DNA of 64,000 bases. Origin: Spirochaetales bacterium. GTDB taxonomy: Bacteria > Spirochaetota > Spirochaetia > SZUA-6 > RPPD01. This document shows positions 9,777 through 18,391 of the stretch, in pieces. Every line of letters begins with the position of its first letter. Within the stretch, counting starts at the first letter, position 1. The stretch covers positions 62,001 to 126,000 of the forward strand of contig JAFGGG010000036.1 in NCBI GenBank assembly GCA_016930675.1, in the 5' to 3' direction. The translations under genes and the position numbers were made by a program. Under the pieces are notes generated by a model that saw only the letters and a program-made list of their open reading frames with translations, was not told the origin of the DNA and did not search any database.

Positions 9777-9857
9777 GGAAATTGCCAAATCGTTATAAAA
9801 AAAGAATAATAATTTTCATCCATAAAAGATAAGATGATTTTTCGAGTTTTGCAATTT
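9777..9857. repeat. Short inverted-arm repeat, family B (GGAAATTGC...GCAATTT)
   Basis: GGAAATTGC at 9777-9785 faces GAGTTTTGCAATTT at 9844-9857. The same arms occur at 37736-37814 and, as perfect 30-bp arms, at 60658-60984. This copy is the most diverged and lacks the long internal palindrome. Confidence 0.5.
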
Positions 9858-9941
9858 ACTGTATACTTTTCAAATTTTATCTTAAACATAGTAAAATGCC
9901 TTGCGAAAAAGCGGATAAATCCTTACAGTAACAGCAGGCAA

Positions 9942-10038
9942 CATACAACCGGCAAAGCTGGTGGTATATTGGGGAGTGCTTGTCCGCTAAATCAAAGATT
10001 TAGTGATCAGGCGCAGGGTGGAAGAAAAAGCCGCCACC
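9942..10038 (-). repeat. Three-hairpin dispersed repeat, family C, copy 1
   Basis: Read on the minus strand it has GGTGG...CCACC around CTTTTTCT, a small variable hairpin (CTAAATC/GATTTAG on the plus strand, 9987-10003) and an imperfect hairpin ATACCACCAGC-TTT-GCCGGTTGTAT. The same order of three hairpins and much of the sequence recurs at 37992-38064, with a partial copy at 47348-47379. No coding capacity. Confidence 0.6.
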
Positions 10039-10081
10039 TATCTGGCAACTATTAAACCACTACCGTCGGCGGCGGCTTTTT
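10025..10081 (+). terminator. GC-rich stem-loop with T-run upstream of rpe
   Basis: AAAAAGCCGCC (10025-10035) pairs perfectly over 11 bp with GGCGGCTTTTT (10071-10081) across a 35-nt loop. It looks like a bidirectional intrinsic terminator, but no plus-strand gene ends just upstream, so it could instead be a leader attenuator for rpe or the edge of the adjoining repeat. Confidence 0.45.
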
Positions 10082-10113
10082 CTGAAGTATATTTAAGACA
10101 AAGGATGTTGACT

Positions 10114-10776
10114 ATGCAGCAAAAACCTGTGCTTATTGCCCCTTCTCTTTTAGCGGCCGACTTCGGTGATATGAGAAGTGCGCTCACATTAATAGAGAAG
10201 GCGAAGGGGGATTGGGTCCATTTTGATGTGATGGACGGCAATTTTGTTCCGAATATTACTTTCGGCACCAAAATGATAGCGGATTTACGCCCTCTTTCCA
10301 AACTGCCCTTTGATGTTCATCTTATGGTGCGAAGACCGGAGAGACATGTCAAGCGCTTCGTGATGGCAGGAGCGGATCATATTACCATACATATAGAAGC
10401 CGCGGTACACGTGCACCGCTTGCTTTCGTATCTTAAGGATAAAAAGGTAAAAACAGGAATCACGCTTGTACCCTCCACTCCCATAAGCCGATTAATGGAG
10501 ATCCTGCATATGGTGGACATTGTACTGGTAATGACCGTCAACCCTGGTTTTTCAGGTCAGTTAATGATAGATGAGTGTCTTAAAAAAGTCCGGCAATTAA
10601 AAGAGATTAAGAAAAAAATGGGATATAATTTTTATATAGAGGTAGATGGGGGTATAAACCGTTCGACCTATAAACATGTAGTGGACGCCGGTGGTGAGGT
10701 GTTGGTAATGGGATCATCCTTTTTCAGCACGGAAGATCCGCTTTCTGAGATTGCTTATATTAAGGGGGGAAAATAA
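10114..10776 (+). CDS. rpe: Ribulose-phosphate 3-epimerase
   Basis: TIM-barrel enzyme of the pentose phosphate pathway that interconverts D-ribulose-5-phosphate and D-xylulose-5-phosphate. Family signatures are APSLLAADFGD at the N-terminus, WVHFDVMDGNFVPNITFG with metal-binding His/Asp, FDVHLMV, MTVNPGFSGQ and EVDGGI. The product is 220 residues, the normal size. The track start at 10003 adds 37 residues translated from a repeat, so ATG 10114 was chosen: it is preceded by AAGGA at 8-9 nt and begins directly with the first beta strand. An ATG three codons upstream is a minor alternative. Confidence 0.95.
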   Translation: MQQKPVLIAPSLLAADFGDMRSALTLIEKAKGDWVHFDVMDGNFVPNITFGTKMIADLRPLSKLPFDVHLMVRRPERHVKRFVMAGADHITIHIEAAVHVHRLLSYLKDKKVKTGITLVPSTPISRLMEILHMVDIVLVMTVNPGFSGQLMIDECLKKVRQLKEIKKKMGYNFYIEVDGGINRSTYKHVVDAGGEVLVMGSSFFSTEDPLSEIAYIKGGK

Positions 10777-10831
10777 AAATATAGTTTGTAATTGTTTACG
10801 TCGAAAAAATAGAAGAGGCCTAGGAATTACT

Positions 10832-11806
10832 ATGAAAAAGAGCAATTTATTTATTTTTATTGTTGTGTGTTTTATTTTTATCCCGCAGCTTGGACTGGCA
10901 AATAATGATAAAGCTAAAATTATTTTAAATGAGGGTATTGAGTACTTTAAAAGTAATCAATTTGAGCTGGCTGCGCTGCGCTTCCGCGATGTCACCCAGA
11001 ATAACCAGTATAAAGAGTACCATGGCTTTGCCTATTTCATGCTCGCCAAATCTTATATGGCACTGAGGAATTACACCGGCGCTTCAAAAAACCTTGAGTT
11101 TTTTCTGATAAATTACCCGGATCATACCTATTATTCTGAAGCAATCTATTTAAAGGGAAAATTGATCTATTATCAAGGTGATTTTGAAGGCGCAATCAGT
11201 GTATTAAAGGATTTCATTAACACATATAAAAACTCCCCCTTTGTGCCGAACAGTTATTTTTTTATCGGGGAATGCCTTTTTAATCTCGGTCATTTCGATG
11301 AAGCCGAGACATTTTACGGGTATGTGCTGCAGAAATATCCAACAAGCTATAAGGTGGAAGCGGCACGCTATCGTATTTCTCTTATTGGTTTTAAAAAACG
11401 GGAAACCGAGCTTTTAAAACTGTTAAAATGGAGTTATGAAGACTCTCTCAATGCAATAGAGGAATATCAGAGAAGAGAAAGAACCTATGAGCAGGTTATT
11501 ACGGCGTATCAAAAGCGTCTGTCCGGTGTGGGTATTGAACCGGGTTCCGATATTGCCGAATTACAGGAACAGCTTAAAAGAAAAGATGAGGAAATCGCAA
11601 AGCTGAAGAAGGAGATTGCCGATCTCAATGAGAAAATAGCCGCTTTGGAAAAGGGAGTGCCGGTGGCGACTATCGATGAAAGCGACCTGGAGGCCGAGCG
11701 TGAAAGGTTAAAGCAGATAGAGGAGCTTCTGAACCTCAAGGAGCAGGCACTCCGGACAAAGGAAGAGTATTTTAAACAGCTGTTGGAAGAGCTGGAGAGT
11801 GAGTAA
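10832..11806 (+). CDS. Exported TPR and coiled-coil protein
   Basis: A 324-residue protein with a signal peptide (residues 1-22, LFIFIVVCFIFIPQLGLAN) and tandem TPR-like repeats over residues ~25-190 (AAYFMLAKSYMAL-type helices, SYFFIGECLFNLGHFDEAE). Residues ~230-320 form a long charged coiled coil (EELQEQLKRKDEEIAKLKKE). The layout recalls YbgF/CpoB-like or outer-membrane assembly proteins, but the order of domains differs. The track ORF starts 27 codons earlier; ATG 10832 was chosen because AGGA precedes it and the signal peptide starts there. Its stop overlaps the next start by one base. Confidence 0.8.
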   Translation: MKKSNLFIFIVVCFIFIPQLGLANNDKAKIILNEGIEYFKSNQFELAALRFRDVTQNNQYKEYHGFAYFMLAKSYMALRNYTGASKNLEFFLINYPDHTYYSEAIYLKGKLIYYQGDFEGAISVLKDFINTYKNSPFVPNSYFFIGECLFNLGHFDEAETFYGYVLQKYPTSYKVEAARYRISLIGFKKRETELLKLLKWSYEDSLNAIEEYQRRERTYEQVITAYQKRLSGVGIEPGSDIAELQEQLKRKDEEIAKLKKEIADLNEKIAALEKGVPVATIDESDLEAERERLKQIEELLNLKEQALRTKEEYFKQLLEELESE

Positions 11807-12873
11807 TGCGAGTCTGCGTGTCTAGAGTGGTTTTTTTTCTGCTTTGTTTTCTCTGCATGAGCCGGCTTAATGCCCTGGAAATCAAAAAAGACCGTATAAA
11901 ACTTGTTTTGTATGAAAACACCGGTATTTTTTCACTTTATTATCTAAAAGATGCGGAAAAGGAAAAGTATGTGCCTTTTTTACTGGATAAAGATCCGCGC
12001 ACCTCGTTTTTAAGCCTTAGTATTTGGAATAAAATCCATAGAATGGGCGGAAGCGGTGATTTTATCCAAAGAATTGAGCTGACCGCGCAAGGAGCCCGCT
12101 TTATCTGGATTTCGAAACAGCTTCAGGTGATCCAGGATTTTATCATTCAGGGAACCCAGGTAAAAATAGTACTGGTTCTGTTTAACATTTCACAAGTTGA
12201 TCAAAGTGTGGGTGTGCGTTATCTTTTCGATACCTATCTGGGTGAAAAGGCGGGACCGCATTTCGTGACGGATACGGGGGTTGAAATAAGCAAGGAAACA
12301 ACTCTTGACACTCGGAGTTCGCTTAGTTACTGGATATCCCCTCTGCAAATGGATAAAGGGAGTGAACAGATAGGCATGCGTGTCATTACCAGGGGCTCGG
12401 GAGTTACGCCCGCGGACAAGATTGTTTTTGGCAACTGGAAGCGCTTAAATGAAAGCCTGTGGTTCTATCGCACGGATGATATGCGCGATTTTAACGACCT
12501 TCCCTACTCGGTGAATGATTCCGCGGTTTGTCATTACTATAATCCGGTGGTTTTAAAGAGCGGTGAAAGCAGAAAAATTGTATTGGTAATCGGAAACAGA
12601 TCGGAACCGGCTCCCGATCATACCGATATTGTTGAAACCACCAAGCCCATTGAAAAGGATCTGCCGGAAGAAATAAGCACACTGGATGAGGATCTGAATG
12701 ATTTTTCCGATTATCCGGTGGATTATGCTGATATTATGAATAACATGGATTCAATTAATAGAGTAATAAAGGATCTTAATCTGAAAATAAATGCCGGGGA
12801 AATGGTCTCCGATACTGAGCTTGAGCTTTTCAAAAAAAATATAATCGAAGTTGAAAAAATTATCAGTCAATAG
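11806..12873 (+). CDS. Exported protein of unknown function
   Basis: A 355-residue protein whose first ~24 residues are a signal peptide (VVFFLLCFLCMSRLNALEI). The body is beta-rich with no motif I recognise; the last ~70 residues become acidic and helical (STLDEDLNDFSDYPVDYADI). It starts in the TAATG overlap with the TPR/coiled-coil gene, so the two are probably made together and may act in the same envelope process. No catalytic residues are evident. I do not recognise the family; it may be spirochaete-specific. Confidence 0.75.
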   Translation: MRVCVSRVVFFLLCFLCMSRLNALEIKKDRIKLVLYENTGIFSLYYLKDAEKEKYVPFLLDKDPRTSFLSLSIWNKIHRMGGSGDFIQRIELTAQGARFIWISKQLQVIQDFIIQGTQVKIVLVLFNISQVDQSVGVRYLFDTYLGEKAGPHFVTDTGVEISKETTLDTRSSLSYWISPLQMDKGSEQIGMRVITRGSGVTPADKIVFGNWKRLNESLWFYRTDDMRDFNDLPYSVNDSAVCHYYNPVVLKSGESRKIVLVIGNRSEPAPDHTDIVETTKPIEKDLPEEISTLDEDLNDFSDYPVDYADIMNNMDSINRVIKDLNLKINAGEMVSDTELELFKKNIIEVEKIISQ

Positions 12874-12930
12874 TAAGATATTTAAAAATACATAACTGCC
12901 AATAGAGATACAACTTGTATTAAAATAGAA

Positions 12931-14028
12931 ATGAAAGATATAAAGAAAACAAAACAGAAAAAGAGTCTCGCTAAAGCAAAAAGGCTTTTTCAGGGTAAGA
13001 ACTTTAAAGCCGTTATTGATTATTTGGAACCGCTTATATTCAAATATCGTGAAAGTTTTTCCTTTTATTATATGCTGGGAACATCGTGTCTTTATCAAGG
13101 TGATTTTGGCGGTGCTTTATCCTATTTACGGCGGGCCCATCAGTTGCAGGACGAGCATGTGGGCACTCTTTTAGGATTAGCCGCCGCCAACCTTAAAAAA
13201 CGCGACGCGGAGCAGGCGTTAAAGCACTGGCTTCGGGTCGCGGAACTTGATGCTCATAACAAGAAGGCACAGCGCGGTCTGGAACTGCTTAAAAAAGGCA
13301 TGAGTGAAGATCATATCGCGGCTTTTATCGACAGCGGAAGATTACAGAAACTGTTTCCGCAGGTTAAAAAAAGTTTTCCTTTTTATATATTTTTAATCGC
13401 GGCCGGAGTTGCACTCCTGATAATGACAGTGTATGTGGTTGGTGATTATCTGCTCTCGTATACTCCTGCAACCCGCAGTGAGGTGGAAAAAGTAACCATA
13501 ACGCCTTCTCATGCGCCTCTGATAGAATATTCCGGTGATTTTCGTTATACATATTCCGAGCAGGAGGTAAGTGATATATTCAAGCAGGCAAAACAGTATT
13601 TTCTCCGCTACAGAGATAATTTGGCGGTTGTGGAATGTAACAGACTGATAAATTCCAATGCGGTCTTCGGGATTAAAGAAAAAGCCAAGATATTAAAGGG
13701 GTATGCTATTAAGCCTGCTTTTACGGATTTTAAGGACGGGTTCTCTTTTGAGGAAGTTTTCAGTGAACCTTTGCTTTATGACGGCTGTTATGTAATGTGG
13801 AAAGGCAAAGTTACAAACCTGACAGTCGGGGAGGATAATATCAGTTTTGATTTTTTGGTGGGTTATCATGAAGAAAAGGAGTTTAAAGGTGTGGTGCCGG
13901 TTGAGGTGGATTTCGCGGCAAACATAGAAAACGGTTTCGCTATGGAATTACTGGCAGAAGTATTGGTTCATGACACATATATATCGTTAAAGGTCGCTTC
14001 ACTGCGCAAGCTTATACCGGGAATGTAA
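12931..14028 (+). CDS. TPR protein with a single membrane helix
   Basis: A 365-residue protein. Residues 1-125 carry TPR-like repeats (YYMLGTSCLYQGDFGGALSYL, LLGLAAANLKKRDAEQALKHWLRV) that should lie in the cytoplasm. A single transmembrane helix follows (FYIFLIAAGVALLIMTVYVVG, about residues 150-170). The C-terminal ~110 residues look beta-rich and OB-like (DGCYVMWKGKVTNLTVGEDNI). A bitopic membrane scaffold is inferred. It precedes dtd by 4 bp, so the two are probably co-transcribed. The exact role is unknown. Confidence 0.75.
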   Translation: MKDIKKTKQKKSLAKAKRLFQGKNFKAVIDYLEPLIFKYRESFSFYYMLGTSCLYQGDFGGALSYLRRAHQLQDEHVGTLLGLAAANLKKRDAEQALKHWLRVAELDAHNKKAQRGLELLKKGMSEDHIAAFIDSGRLQKLFPQVKKSFPFYIFLIAAGVALLIMTVYVVGDYLLSYTPATRSEVEKVTITPSHAPLIEYSGDFRYTYSEQEVSDIFKQAKQYFLRYRDNLAVVECNRLINSNAVFGIKEKAKILKGYAIKPAFTDFKDGFSFEEVFSEPLLYDGCYVMWKGKVTNLTVGEDNISFDFLVGYHEEKEFKGVVPVEVDFAANIENGFAMELLAEVLVHDTYISLKVASLRKLIPGM

Positions 14029-14032
14029 ACAG

Positions 14033-14482
14033 ATGCGCGCGGTTGTACAAAGAATTAAAAACGGATCGGTATACGTGGATAATAAGTCTACAGGCACTGT
14101 TTCTTCCGGACTTCTTGTGTATTTAGGCATTGCGGATTCCGATCAACAAGAGGATCTGCACTATCTCGTCGATAAAATCGTCAACCTGCGTATTTTCGCG
14201 GACAACCGCGGAAAAATGAATCTCTCACTGCTTGATGTGGACGGGGAGCTGCTTGTGGTGTCCCAGTTTACTTTATATGGCGACGCGCGCAAAGGACGCA
14301 GGCCTTCATACAGCAGTGCGGCGGATCCGTCTAAGGCGGAAACAATGTACAATCAATTTATCCAAGAATGTAAGAAATTAAAGATCGCGGTGAGTTCCGG
14401 TGTTTTCGGCGCCATGATGGATGTGAGTTATACCAACTGCGGACCTGTGACCATATTATTGGACTCGAAAAAGCTTTTTTAA
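14033..14482 (+). CDS. dtd: D-aminoacyl-tRNA deacylase
   Basis: Homodimeric editing enzyme that removes D-amino acids wrongly attached to tRNA. The 149-residue product has the normal size and the two family signatures: SQFTLYGD and the NxGPVT motif (here NCGPVTILL), in which the Gly-cisPro pair excludes L-aminoacyl groups. MRAVVQR at the N-terminus is canonical. It begins 4 bp after the TPR gene and ends 75 bp before a convergent gene. No clear terminator is seen in that gap. Confidence 0.95.
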   Translation: MRAVVQRIKNGSVYVDNKSTGTVSSGLLVYLGIADSDQQEDLHYLVDKIVNLRIFADNRGKMNLSLLDVDGELLVVSQFTLYGDARKGRRPSYSSAADPSKAETMYNQFIQECKKLKIAVSSGVFGAMMDVSYTNCGPVTILLDSKKLF

Positions 14483-14556
14483 AACCGATATGAAAAATAA
14501 TATAAACCTCAAAGGACACGAAGAGATTGTGTAAAATGAGCTGGTTCATACTGTAT

Positions 14557-15231
14557 TTATTTTTTCAATAGTCCGGACGCGACCTGGCGGGAGAGTTGAA
14601 CAATATCCCGGTTGCCTGATACATATGAAATAGTGATACAGATCTCTGCGAGATCTGTCAACTCAAGTTCCGCTACCACCTTAAGCAGCGTGATCAACTC
14701 CTGATCCACTGCTTTTTCCGCATAACCCGCATTCGCTTTTAATAATATGATAATGGATTCCGCTTCCTGGGCCAGAACCGTCCGGTATTTTTCATGCCCG
14801 GCCAGAGGGATCAGTCTGATTAAGTGCCGCTTAAGAGCGGGAGAATATATATGGGGTATATTGATGATAAGTTCGTGCAGGGCGGCCTTGTTTTGATTAA
14901 AACGGGCGCTTAAAAGCGCACGGTTGTGCTGAGCTGCGAATAGACTGGAAAGCAGTTCTTCAAGTAAATTTTCATTTTTGTAGAATTCATCTCCCGGATA
15001 CGTGGAGAAGACAGTTGAAATGATATCTTCAACATAAGAATCCTCGCGTTGGCCCAGGGCCCGCATGATACTCAGCGCGGTTTCATAATCCTCACTGAAA
15101 ATAAACTCAATAATATCTTTGTTCATACTGCTGTCGCTTTGTTTCACAATATCCGCACAATTGAGCGCGTAAAGAGGAGAGAGTATTGTCATAAAGAGAA
15201 TTAATGAGCACGATAAGCTTTTTAAGTTCAC
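14557..15231 (-). CDS. Exported helical protein of unknown function
   Basis: A 224-residue, mainly helical protein with a signal peptide (residues 1-22, CSLILFMTILSPLYALN). Regular helix pairs such as LKRHLIRLIPLAGHEKYRTVL suggest a HEAT-like solenoid, though repeats are not clear enough to name. The start is GTG at 15231 with only a weak purine run before it. It lies convergent with dtd and divergent from recA; the 15232-15381 gap holds the recA promoter. Function unknown. Confidence 0.65.
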   Translation of the reverse strand: MNLKSLSCSLILFMTILSPLYALNCADIVKQSDSSMNKDIIEFIFSEDYETALSIMRALGQREDSYVEDIISTVFSTYPGDEFYKNENLLEELLSSLFAAQHNRALLSARFNQNKAALHELIINIPHIYSPALKRHLIRLIPLAGHEKYRTVLAQEAESIIILLKANAGYAEKAVDQELITLLKVVAELELTDLAEICITISYVSGNRDIVQLSRQVASGLLKK

Positions 15232-15292
15232 GCTCTCATTATCGGCACGGTAAACCGATTAAGATAATTTCGGCAATAATCGTTATTACGTC

Positions 15293-15322
15293 TTGACCAC
15301 AAAAATCTAAAAAGGATATTAT
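15293..15322 (+). promoter_or_regulatory. recA promoter
   Basis: TTGACC (15293-15298) and TATTAT (15317-15322) are 18 bp apart, and the recA start lies about 60 bp downstream with a clear ribosome binding site. I saw no convincing SOS box of either the E. coli or Bacillus type in the gap. Confidence 0.6.
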
Positions 15323-15381
15323 AAAAATGAAAGCAGCATTACTTTTTTGACTGTAGTAGCTGTATGAGAGGGGGAACTAAC

Positions 15382-16509
15382 ATGACAAATGGTGCTAACA
15401 GGCAGGTAGACAATCGGTCTGCTTCGGCAAAAGATAAGACTCAAGCCCTGGAAGCGGCAAAGCTTCAGATTGAAAAGCAGTTTGGCAAGGGCTCGATTAT
15501 GAAATTAGGCAATGGTTCTGCTCGGGCAAGTATCAGTATCATACCTACGGGATCCATACTTTTGGACGCTGCTTTAGGTGTGGGGGGGTACCCGAAGGGG
15601 CGTGTTATTGAAATATACGGACCGGAAGCTTCCGGTAAGACGACTTTGGCATTACACGCCATTGCGGAGGCGCAGAAGAAAGGCGGTATTGCGGCGTTCA
15701 TCGACGCTGAACATGCCATGGATCCTCTCTATGCCAAAAACCTGGGAGTGAATATTGACGAGTTGTGGGTTTCACAACCGGATAACGGGGAACAGGCTTT
15801 GGAGATAGCGGAGTCATTAGTACGTTCCGGAGCTGTTGATATAATTGTAGTGGATTCCGTGGCCGCTCTTACACCTCGAGCCGAGATCGAAGGTGATATG
15901 GGTGATTCTCATATGGGGCTGCAGGCGAGACTCATGAGTCAGGCTTTACGTAAGCTTACCGGCACTATCTCAAAGTCGGGAACATGCCTGATCTTTATTA
16001 ATCAGATTCGGATGAAAATCGGAGTGATGTTCGGCAATCCCGAAACTACTACGGGAGGAAACGCTTTAAAGTTTTATTCTTCGGTCAGGCTGGAAGTACG
16101 TAGAATCGAAACTATCGCCAAGGGAAATGAGGACGCGATCGGCAACAGAGTGCGGGTAAAAGTATCAAAAAATAAAGTGGCCCCGCCTTTTCGCAAGGTT
16201 GAGCTGGAGATTTTATTCGGTAAAGGAATCTCGGCTTCAGGTAGTTTGTTGGATGCTGCGGTGGACCATAATGTCATCAACAAAACCGGCAGCTGGTATG
16301 CATACGGTCAGGAGAAAATCGGGCAGGGGAGAGAAAACGCCAAAGCTTTTTTAGAGAATAATCCCGATATTTTTCAGGAAGTGGAAAGCAAGGTAAAGCA
16401 GATACTGTTTCCCTCGGCAGATACAAAACAGGAAACAAAACCTGAAGTAAAGACGGAGGAAGAGCCGGAAGTAAAAACAGTACAAGCTGCTTCTGCCGAA
16501 GATAAATAA
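15382..16509 (+). CDS. recA: Recombinase A
   Basis: Strand-exchange ATPase of homologous recombination and SOS co-protease. Visible parts are the Walker [10 protein letters not shown], the Walker B region [12 protein letters not shown], the MSQALRKL segment and the NKTGSWYAY region; the C-terminal tail is acidic ([12 protein letters not shown]). The product is 375 residues. ATG 15382 was preferred over the track ATG at 15364 because GAGGGGG stands 7 nt before it, and the track start lies within that site. folK follows after 10 bp, starting a compact run recA-folK-scpA-scpB-pseudouridine synthase. Confidence 0.97.
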   Translation: MTNGANRQVDNRSASAKDKTQALEAAKLQIEKQFGKGSIMKLGNGSARASISIIPTGSILLDAALGVGGYPKGRVIEIYGPEASGKTTLALHAIAEAQKKGGIAAFIDAEHAMDPLYAKNLGVNIDELWVSQPDNGEQALEIAESLVRSGAVDIIVVDSVAALTPRAEIEGDMGDSHMGLQARLMSQALRKLTGTISKSGTCLIFINQIRMKIGVMFGNPETTTGGNALKFYSSVRLEVRRIETIAKGNEDAIGNRVRVKVSKNKVAPPFRKVELEILFGKGISASGSLLDAAVDHNVINKTGSWYAYGQEKIGQGRENAKAFLENNPDIFQEVESKVKQILFPSADTKQETKPEVKTEEEPEVKTVQAASAEDK

Positions 16510-16519
16510 CAAAAAAGCC

Positions 16520-17047
16520 GTGACAAAAAACGTTTTTCTCTCATTAGGATCTAATCTCGGCGATCGTGCGGAAAATATTGAAACTGCCATTGAAAATCTT
16601 AAACAGATAGGCAAAGACCTAAGGGTATCGCGGATTTATGAGAGTGAACCGCTCTATTACACGCGGCAGCCGCGATTTCTCAATGCGGTGGTATGCGGTC
16701 ATTTTAGTTTGAGTGCGTACAAGCTATTGACCTATATTCTGAAACTTGAAAATAAATTGGGGCGCAAAAGGAATACATCGCAGCGCTATGGTCCGCGGTT
16801 TGCGGATATCGACATCCTGCTTTACGGGAACACACTCATAACACAGCGCAAGCTTATTATCCCGCATCCCAGGATGTATGAAAGAAAATTTGTAATCCTG
16901 CCGCTTATTGAAATTGCGCCCACCCTGAGAGATCCGGCAAGCGGTCAGCTGTTTTGGAAATACTTATTAAAAATAAGAGATCAGGGAGTTTACTTTCATT
17001 CGTTCTCTCGTTATACTAAAAAACCTATTATATATAAAGTGCTGTAA
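16520..17047 (+). CDS. folK: 2-amino-4-hydroxy-6-hydroxymethyldihydropteridine pyrophosphokinase
   Basis: HPPK transfers pyrophosphate from ATP to 6-hydroxymethyl-7,8-dihydropterin in folate synthesis. The N-terminal SLGSNLGDR and the core KLGRKRNTSQRYGPRFADIDILLY, with two metal-binding Asp residues, are canonical, as is IPHPRMYERKFVILPL. The 175-residue length is about normal, with a basic C-terminal tail. The start is GTG with a poor ribosome site only 10 bp after recA, so it probably relies on recA translation. No other folate gene is in the window. Confidence 0.94.
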   Translation: MTKNVFLSLGSNLGDRAENIETAIENLKQIGKDLRVSRIYESEPLYYTRQPRFLNAVVCGHFSLSAYKLLTYILKLENKLGRKRNTSQRYGPRFADIDILLYGNTLITQRKLIIPHPRMYERKFVILPLIEIAPTLRDPASGQLFWKYLLKIRDQGVYFHSFSRYTKKPIIYKVL

Positions 17048-17107
17048 TCTTTAAAAGCAGTTTACAACTACATCTAGATATAGAATGAGGCGGAGTATTC
17101 TTCAACT

Positions 17108-17830
17108 ATGGATCAAAATACATTTTTAGTCGGTGAGTTCGAAGGTCCATTGGATCTGCTTTTATTCCTGATTAAAAAACAAGAGATTAATATTTATGAT
17201 ATTCCGATTGCCAAGATTACCGAACAGTACTTGGCGTATTTGGAATATGCTTCCCAGATTGAGCTTGACAACCTTACTGATTTCTATCTGATGGCGGCCA
17301 CACTCCTCTTTATCAAGTCTAAAATGCTGCTGCCCGTGGAAGTCAATCTGGATGAAGAAATAGAGGATCCCCGACGGGAACTGGTTGAAAAGCTGATTGA
17401 ATATCAGAAATATAAAAAACTGGGTGAGCTTATCGCCGTACAGGAAGACAAGTCCGAATGGCTTATCGAGCGTAAAAGTAAGCAGAACATTTTACCTTTT
17501 CCCGACGAGGACATCTGGCAGCAGATCGACGTATGGGATCTGTTGAAAACATTTTCTTCTTTGGTGTCTTCGTTATCCACAGAACAGATTATCGATCTTT
17601 ACGAAGAAGTTACAATCAATGAAAAAATTACTCTGATTCGGGAGATGATTGAACAGCAAGAGGAGTTTCTGTTTACGGAGATCTTAATAAAATCCCATTC
17701 CCTCTTGGCAATAATCTGTTCTTTTTTGGCGGTGTTGGAAATGGTAAAGTCAAAAGAGATAATAGTATACCAGAATAAAATGTTCGGTGACATAAGAATA
17801 AAATCATATTCGAGGGCCACGACAGCGTAG
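17108..17830 (+). CDS. scpA: Segregation and condensation protein A
   Basis: Kleisin subunit that bridges SMC heads and ScpB in chromosome condensation. The N-terminal FEGPLDLLLFLIKKQEINIYDIPIAKITEQYL is the ScpA signature, and the 240-residue length is typical. A winged-helix C-terminal end (FLAVLEMVKSKEIIVYQ) is present. It lies 60 bp after folK and 21 bp before scpB, the usual scpA-scpB pairing. The smc gene is not in this window. Confidence 0.95.
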   Translation: MDQNTFLVGEFEGPLDLLLFLIKKQEINIYDIPIAKITEQYLAYLEYASQIELDNLTDFYLMAATLLFIKSKMLLPVEVNLDEEIEDPRRELVEKLIEYQKYKKLGELIAVQEDKSEWLIERKSKQNILPFPDEDIWQQIDVWDLLKTFSSLVSSLSTEQIIDLYEEVTINEKITLIREMIEQQEEFLFTEILIKSHSLLAIICSFLAVLEMVKSKEIIVYQNKMFGDIRIKSYSRATTA

Positions 17831-17851
17831 ATCTTAAAAAGGAGAGACAGC

Positions 17852-18391
17852 ATGCAACTTTTAGATAAGCAGGCGGCTTTGATTGAAGCCATTTTATTCC
17901 TGGAAGCTGATGCCGTAAGTGAGACTTTCTTGGTAAAAGCATCAGGCTTGGCTAAGTCTGAAGTACAAGACGCATTAACGAGGCTTAAACAGATATATGG
18001 TAAGAACGAGCACGGGCTTGAGCTTGTGTCTCTGGCCGGGGGGTATATGTTTGCCCCTAAAAAGCAGTTGTGGGAACTTTTAAAAACACGTTATGGTAAA
18101 AAAGCCGAAGCCCGGCTTTCACGGGCCGCTTTGGAAACACTCGCCATTATTGCCTATTCCCAACCAATTACAAGGAGTGAGATTGAAAGCATCCGTGGAG
18201 TGTCTTCGGATGCTATGGTTAAACTCCTTTTAAGCAGGGAATTTATTAAAGAAGTGGGAAAGAAAGATGTTCCCGGTAAACCGCTGCAGTATGGTACAAC
18301 GAAGGCTTTTCTCAGACACTTTAATCTGAAAAGCATCTCCGACCTGCCGAAATTGGATGAGGTTGAAAGAAGGAAATTTGAACTCCGTTGA
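17852..18391 (+). CDS. scpB: Segregation and condensation protein B
   Basis: Dimeric winged-helix partner of ScpA in the SMC complex. Diagnostic stretches are AALIEAILFLEADAVS near the start, the LSRAALETLAIIAYSQPITRSEIESIRGV block and GKPLQYGTTKAFLRHFNL. A GGAGA ribosome site precedes the ATG. The 179-residue length is normal. Its 3' end overlaps the next gene's ATG by about 35 bp, the common scpB-rluB arrangement. Confidence 0.95.
   Translation: MQLLDKQAALIEAILFLEADAVSETFLVKASGLAKSEVQDALTRLKQIYGKNEHGLELVSLAGGYMFAPKKQLWELLKTRYGKKAEARLSRAALETLAIIAYSQPITRSEIESIRGVSSDAMVKLLLSREFIKEVGKKDVPGKPLQYGTTKAFLRHFNLKSISDLPKLDEVERRKFELR

Larger units (their letters stand above)
9682..10113. other. 432-bp non-coding gap carrying two kinds of palindromic repeat
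   Basis: There is no credible gene here; the 73-residue track ORF at 9834-10055 and the N-terminal extension of rpe are read through repeats. The gap holds the minus-strand promoter, a GGAAATTGC/GCAATTT inverted pair at 9777-9857, a three-hairpin repeat at 9942-10038 and a strong GCCGCC/GGCGGC hairpin at 10025-10081 just before rpe. Confidence 0.7.

Noticed and set aside
9942-10038. Family C repeat as an integron attC site
   Set aside because: The hairpins recall attC, but I found no RYYYAAC/GTTRRRY pair at the ends and no integrase gene in the window.
9834-10055. 73-residue ORF before rpe
   Set aside because: It lies across the palindromic repeats, has no ribosome site and no protein-like composition.
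10003-10113. N-terminal extension of rpe in the ORF track
   Set aside because: It is translated from the repeat and hairpin; ATG 10114 has the ribosome site and starts at the conserved first strand.
9682-10113. Riboswitch ahead of rpe
   Set aside because: The structure is explained by dispersed repeats also present next to unrelated genes, and no known riboswitch core was recognised.
15241-15381. SOS box upstream of recA
   Set aside because: No sequence close to CTGT-N8-ACAG or GAAC-N4-GTTC was found; only a sigma70-type promoter can be supported.
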